Below are positions 61,401 to 64,000 of a stretch of 64,000 nucleotides of DNA, one piece after another (the stretch's first letter is position 1; the number at the start of each line of letters is the position of its first letter). The notes beneath the pieces are model-generated. The model did no database searches and was not told the DNA's origin. It saw nothing but the letters and a program-made list of their open reading frames with translations. Where the stretch lies: assembly GCF_002160255.1 (NCBI RefSeq), contig NZ_NFKF01000007.1:62001-126000 (forward strand). Direction: 5' to 3'. The stretch is from Olsenella sp. An188 (GTDB lineage Bacteria; Actinomycetota; Coriobacteriia; Coriobacteriales; Atopobiaceae). The position numbers were made by a program, and so were the translations under genes.

Positions 61401-61530
61401 TGTCACCGAGAAGCTCCATGGCGACCGTGGCCGCCGCGAGCCCGACCACGACCGCGCCGGCGAGCACCCCGCCCGCCACGCGGGCGACACGCCGTGCCGT
61501 GCTGCGGTTCTTCTTGGCCCTTCCTGACAC
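58417..61530 (-). CDS. GH3 beta-glucosidase with reversed domain order, membrane-anchored
   Basis: 1037 residues. There is an N-terminal membrane anchor (about 20-42). The GH3 C-terminal alpha/beta domain comes first (GVVLVRNEDDALPLP), then a fibronectin-III-like domain (TVRVTNTGDVAGRDVVQLYCSA, about 490-590), then the catalytic TIM-barrel domain with nucleophile Asp in VITDYADH. This reversed layout is known in Ruminococcus albus and Butyrivibrio GH3 enzymes. It would act outside the cell on beta-glucosides. GTG 61530 has GAGAGGGGG upstream. Confidence 0.9.
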   Translation of the reverse strand: MSGRAKKNRSTARRVARVAGGVLAGAVVVGLAAATVAMELLGDTVKSFLATDVVEVTEEEREATMAAGRALAERVEGEGVVLVRNEDDALPLPAGTDRVNVFGWASTQWVGSGSGSGQVTGSVTGLLDALSERGVEYNAELTDMYRSFYGERAWKGSGALNSHDTEYCRLYEPRLDDPTCYSEALLENAEAYSDTAIVVIGRVSGESIDCPDAQYKVRDRGGALTIDATRGYLELSSEEEALLAYVGATYEHVVVVVNSTNTMELGQLETIPGIDAALLAGPTGEVGARAVASVLWGDTNPSGRTTDTYAYDFRTAASWANAGEKGEGSYIGSRAAGLYPADGTANVNVGVPETYDTVRFVDYAEGVYVGYRWYETADAEGFWDGVDNEHGTGYEGVVQYPFGFGLSYTDFSWEVVGRSPGEGFRVGRSTTYSVTVRVTNTGDVAGRDVVQLYCSAPYSPGGIEKASSVLVDFEKTRLLEPGESQEVTLSFLLDDVASYDCYDANANGFCGYELERGDYVAELRRDAHTPAECPGARTTLYVGETELCEQSLETGAEVRNRFTADDAVDGVPVDGSLTEGAVVTGPSSTVERGPGAAAGITYLTRADFEGTFPRVADADRVMDDAVAALNLYDDEQVAADAALYEDSLATSFVQPLVTSAGSYWQLGEDGELTDLGYELGSDYDDARWEIVLDFVSLSDMQRLVLHGYLATGQISGIGKPLTKEVDGPAQVGSFNQLSYGVGYPAPTVLAQTWNPGLAREVGRQLGLEAATLGVDGLYAPCANLHRTPLGGRNYEYFSEDPLVCGTMAAQVVGGARDAGTYCFLKHFAVNNQDSYRDSLYTWLTEQSLRELYLRPFQIAVEGGATGLMSSYNRVGAVWAGGSRSLLTSVLREEWGFEGAVITDYADHQDYMSADQALRAGGDLYMDGVFRNGSFSYGFAQEELSSARGTDRAAAATSYLTNLRRATKNVLYVWLEARAANLDYNAAAAEAGTAPIERPVKTAGPNYVGTALALADAVAATSVVAWAHRALRRRRESR

Positions 61531-61605
61531 GCGACCCCCTCTCGACGCATCCCATGATAGCCGCGTGACCGGACAATTGTCGGCCTCCCCGCGAGGCCCG
61601 CGGGC

Positions 61606-61611
61606 TACAAT
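61606..61611 (+). promoter_or_regulatory. -10 element upstream of the MgtE-like gene
   Basis: TACAAT lies 43 bp before the leader ORF. No -35 is seen at standard spacing. Confidence 0.35.
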
Positions 61612-61653
61612 GTCGTGTGGAAAATCACGGCATCCCCCAAGAGAAGGGCCCGC

Positions 61654-61680
61654 ATGAAACCTCGACCTCACAGTCGATGA
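61654..61680 (+). CDS. Possible Pro-containing leader peptide of the Mg transporter unit
   Basis: The ORF encodes M-K-P-R-P-H-S-R and stop, with GAAGGG upstream, 51 bp ahead of the MgtE-like start. GC-rich stem-forming sequence follows at about 61685-61710. Pro-codon leader peptides control Mg2+ transporters in enteric bacteria (mgtL), so a comparable role is possible but unproven. Confidence 0.35.
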   Translation: MKPRPHSR

Positions 61681-61731
61681 CCCTGCGGCGCGCGCCCGCG
61701 CGTCGCCCCACGCGACACGTTAGGAGCGCGC

Positions 61732-63621
61732 ATGATCTACCTGTCCCAGCTCTTGGGCAACCCCGTTCTTGACGCCGACGGCGAGAAGGTCGGCACGGTC
61801 TCCGACCTCGGCATCGCCACCGGCGAGGTCTTCCCCCGCATCACGAGCCTGGCCTTCATGGGCCCGGGCCGCACCCCGATCATGGTGAGCTGGCGAAAGT
61901 TCGTGGACACCTACGACGAGCGCGAGGTCCACCTCAAGGTGGTCTCGACCGACCTGCGCTTCTCGTTCCTGCAGCCCGACGAGGTGCTCCTGGCCCGCGA
62001 CATCCTCAACAAGCAGATCGTGGACACCCACGGCATGCGCGTCGTGCGCGTGAACGACCTCAAGCTCTCGGACACGAGCTCGACGCAGCTGCGCCTGCTC
62101 GGCGCCGAGGTGGGCGCCCGCGGCCTGCTGCGCAGCCTCCACCCGGCCCTCGAGCGCGTGGCGCTCAAGCTCGCGCGCTCCTTCGGCCACCCCATGCCCG
62201 AGAAGATCATCGCGTGGAGCTACATGGACCTCGTGGAGCGCGACCTCTCCAACGTCAAGCTCTCCGTCTCCCACAAGACGCTCGACGACATGCACCCCGC
62301 CGACATCGCCGACATCATCGAGCGGCTCGACCCGCGCCTGCGCGGCCAGGTCTTCGCGCAGCTCGATGACGAGCAGCGCGCCGGCGCGATGGCCGAGTTC
62401 GACGACGACGCCATGGCCGCCGAGCTCATGGACAACATGAACGAGCGCGACGCCTCGCGCATCCTCTCCGAGATGGACCCCGACGACGCCGCCGAGCTCG
62501 TCTCCGAGCTCGACTACGACAAGGCCGAGAAGCTCCTGCGCCTGATGGGCGTCCAGGAGCAGCGCGCCATCCGCCAGCTGCTGGGGTATCGCGAGAACAC
62601 CGCGGGCCGCATCATGACCTCCGAGGTCGCCACCATCGACGAGGGGGCCACGGTGGGCGACGCCGTGGAGCTGCTGCGCGGCCTGGACGAGGACTTCGAG
62701 TCCGTGCGCTACGTCTACCTGGTGGACGAGGCCGGCAAGCTCTCGGGCGTGGTGACGCTCAACAGCCTCATCGTGGCCGACGGCGAGACGCGCCTCTCCG
62801 AGCTGGCGACCGAGGACCTCGTGACCGCCAGCCCCGAGGACGACCAGGAGGACGTGGCCGAGGACATCGCCAAGTACAACCTGCTGGCCATGCCCGTCGT
62901 CAACGACGAGGGGCGCCTGCTCGGCATCGTCACGGTCGACGACGCGCTCGACGTCCTGGAGGAGGAGCACGCCGAGGACCTGCGCGTCGCGGGCGGCTCG
63001 GCGGACGCGGACGACTCCGGGCGCGCGAGCGCGCTCATCTGGCTCGTGCGCCGCAACGTCTGGGTGGTGCTGTGGGCGCTCGGCGTGCTCGCGCTGGCAG
63101 CCGCGGCCGCGCTCGTCCCGTCCCTGGGCGGCAGGCTCACGCCGCCGCAGGTCGTCGCAATGGCCATGCCGCTCGCCGTCGCGCTCGTGCTCGCGGACGA
63201 CTCCGTGAGCTACGTGACCAACTTCTTCCTGGAGCACGACCCGGACGACGAGGACGTGCCCTCTATGCTCGGCTTCTCGCTGCGCGGCGTGGGCGTCGGC
63301 GCGGTCTCGGCCGTGCTCGTGTCGCTTATCGTCTCCGCGCTCGTCGGCGTGCTGCACGAGCTCGCGCTCGCGGGCGCGCTCCCCACCGCGGAGATGGGCA
63401 CCGTCGGCACGGCGCTCGCCGCGGGCGGGATCGCGGCCTCCGCATCCACGTTCTTCTCGTTTGCGACCACGCCCGTCTACCTGGCCATCCTGCGTCACAG
63501 GGACGAGGCCAACAAGGAGACCTCGGGCTTCACGCTCTCTGTTGCCGCCATGGTGCTGGCCGTCGTGGTCTTCTCGGTCGCGGCGGTCGTGGCCGCCGCG
63601 GTCACGGGGATGGCGGTCTAG
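61732..63621 (+). CDS. MgtE-like protein with PRC-barrel, MgtE_N and CBS domains
   Basis: 629 residues. It begins with PRC-barrel-like segments (about 1-140), then an MgtE N-domain (about 200-290, MHPADIADIIERLD), two CBS domains (about 300-420) and about five membrane helices (455-629). The Mg2+-sensing half matches MgtE, but the pore helices lack the MgtE GGNxG-type motif, so transport by it alone is uncertain. An NRMT-like gene follows after 2 bp. Confidence 0.85.
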   Translation: MIYLSQLLGNPVLDADGEKVGTVSDLGIATGEVFPRITSLAFMGPGRTPIMVSWRKFVDTYDEREVHLKVVSTDLRFSFLQPDEVLLARDILNKQIVDTHGMRVVRVNDLKLSDTSSTQLRLLGAEVGARGLLRSLHPALERVALKLARSFGHPMPEKIIAWSYMDLVERDLSNVKLSVSHKTLDDMHPADIADIIERLDPRLRGQVFAQLDDEQRAGAMAEFDDDAMAAELMDNMNERDASRILSEMDPDDAAELVSELDYDKAEKLLRLMGVQEQRAIRQLLGYRENTAGRIMTSEVATIDEGATVGDAVELLRGLDEDFESVRYVYLVDEAGKLSGVVTLNSLIVADGETRLSELATEDLVTASPEDDQEDVAEDIAKYNLLAMPVVNDEGRLLGIVTVDDALDVLEEEHAEDLRVAGGSADADDSGRASALIWLVRRNVWVVLWALGVLALAAAAALVPSLGGRLTPPQVVAMAMPLAVALVLADDSVSYVTNFFLEHDPDDEDVPSMLGFSLRGVGVGAVSAVLVSLIVSALVGVLHELALAGALPTAEMGTVGTALAAGGIAASASTFFSFATTPVYLAILRHRDEANKETSGFTLSVAAMVLAVVVFSVAAVVAAAVTGMAV

Positions 63622-63623
63622 CC

Positions 63624-64000
63624 GTGGCGTGGGGCAGGGGGCGGAGGGACGCGTCTTCCCGGGCGCGCCTCGAGCCGCGCAAGATCATCGCCGCGATGGG
63701 CCCGGGCATGGTGGCCGCGCTCGCGGGCGCGGACGCCGGCGGCGTGGCAACGTACTCCAACGCGGGCGCGCTCTTTGGCTTCAACCAGCTCTGGACCGTG
63801 CCGGTGATGTGCTTCCTGCTCATCGTGGCGCAGGAGACCGCGGCGCGCATGGGCTGCGTCACGGGCAAGGGCTTCGCCTCGCTCATCCGCGAGCAGTTCG
63901 GCGTGAGGCTCTCGGCCGTGGCCATGCTGGCGCTGCTCGTCTCCAACACCACGGTCACCCTCTCAGAGTTCGCGGGCATAGCGTCTGGCCTGGCGCTCTT
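63624..64000 (+). CDS. NRMT-type (SLC11/NRAMP-related) divalent-metal transporter, N-terminal part
   Basis: The frame is open to the window end. It starts GTG 63624. The first helix has D-A-G-G (ADAGGVATYS) where Mn2+/Fe2+ NRAMPs have DPGN; loss of the Asn marks the NRMT branch, whose Eggerthella lenta member transports Mg2+. Helices 2-3 follow (FLLIVAQETAARMGCVTGKGF). It is probably co-transcribed with the MgtE-like gene. Confidence 0.85.
   Translation, partial: MAWGRGRRDASSRARLEPRKIIAAMGPGMVAALAGADAGGVATYSNAGALFGFNQLWTVPVMCFLLIVAQETAARMGCVTGKGFASLIREQFGVRLSAVAMLALLVSNTTVTLSEFAGIASGLAL

Overview
The window is 64 kb of high-GC DNA, most likely from a member of the Coriobacteriia (Actinomycetota), perhaps an Olsenella/Atopobiaceae-like gut or oral anaerobe. 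The evidence is the strong G/C codon bias, GTG starts, an NRAMP-related (NRMT-type) transporter next to an MgtE-like gene, a CoA-disulfide-reductase/sulfite-reductase fusion and an LctP lactate permease. The genus is an inference.

Left host arm (1-21,115). The 5' end of dnaK, a YfcE-type phosphodiesterase, a half-size CbiK-like chelatase, a NifX/NafY-like protein, an 858-residue flavin/rhodanese/siroheme/ferredoxin fusion and an AIM24-like protein come first. A visibly lower-GC patch follows (about 6.3-14.5 kb): EcsC-like protein, DUF4230 protein, small XRE regulator, D/Y-repeat lipoprotein, MerR-type regulator, AAA ATPase with DUF4143, and a Ser/Thr kinase, with shared operator-like palindromes. 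Then metA, a DEAD-box helicase, an RlmI-like rRNA methyltransferase, lctP, tadA and tRNA-Ser(UGA).

Prophage (about 21.1-57.6 kb). A complete-looking siphovirus-type prophage sits directly beside tRNA-Ser. In order it has a large serine integrase, a gene of unknown function, a LexA/CI-like repressor, a divergent early operon (small HTH, RusA, ParB-like, DUF1351, ERF, SSB, a replication initiator with ten 12-bp iteron-like repeats, DnaC-like loader, HNH, many small Cys-rich proteins, a methylase with a G12 tract), a fused terminase, portal, MuF-type head protein with a C-terminal HEYGH zincin motif, scaffold, capsid, head-tail and tail genes, tape measure, Dit and tail proteins. It ends with a lysis module (holin, C39-like peptidase, amidase with three Cpl-7-type repeats).

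The key system is a diversity-generating retroelement (DGR) in the tail-fibre region. The target gene (51245-52360) ends in a variable repeat (VR 52217-52349) that matches a template repeat (TR 52967-53099) exactly 750 bp downstream over 133 bp. All 14 mismatches fall on template adenines (14 of 26 A), and no G, C or T differs. An Avd-like gene lies between VR and TR, a YMDD reverse transcriptase follows TR, and a perfect 9-bp-stem/4-nt-loop hairpin lies 2 nt after VR. The phage thus carries the parts needed to diversify the C-type-lectin-like tip of a putative receptor-binding protein; a two-module carbohydrate-binding-like protein is encoded just after the RT.

Right host arm (57.6-64 kb). 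lemA, a reversed-domain GH3 beta-glucosidase, an MgtE-like protein with a small Pro-containing leader ORF upstream, and the 5' part of an NRMT-like transporter. Two copies of a roughly 125-bp palindromic intergenic element (2029-2153 and 58247-58372) lie in the two host arms.
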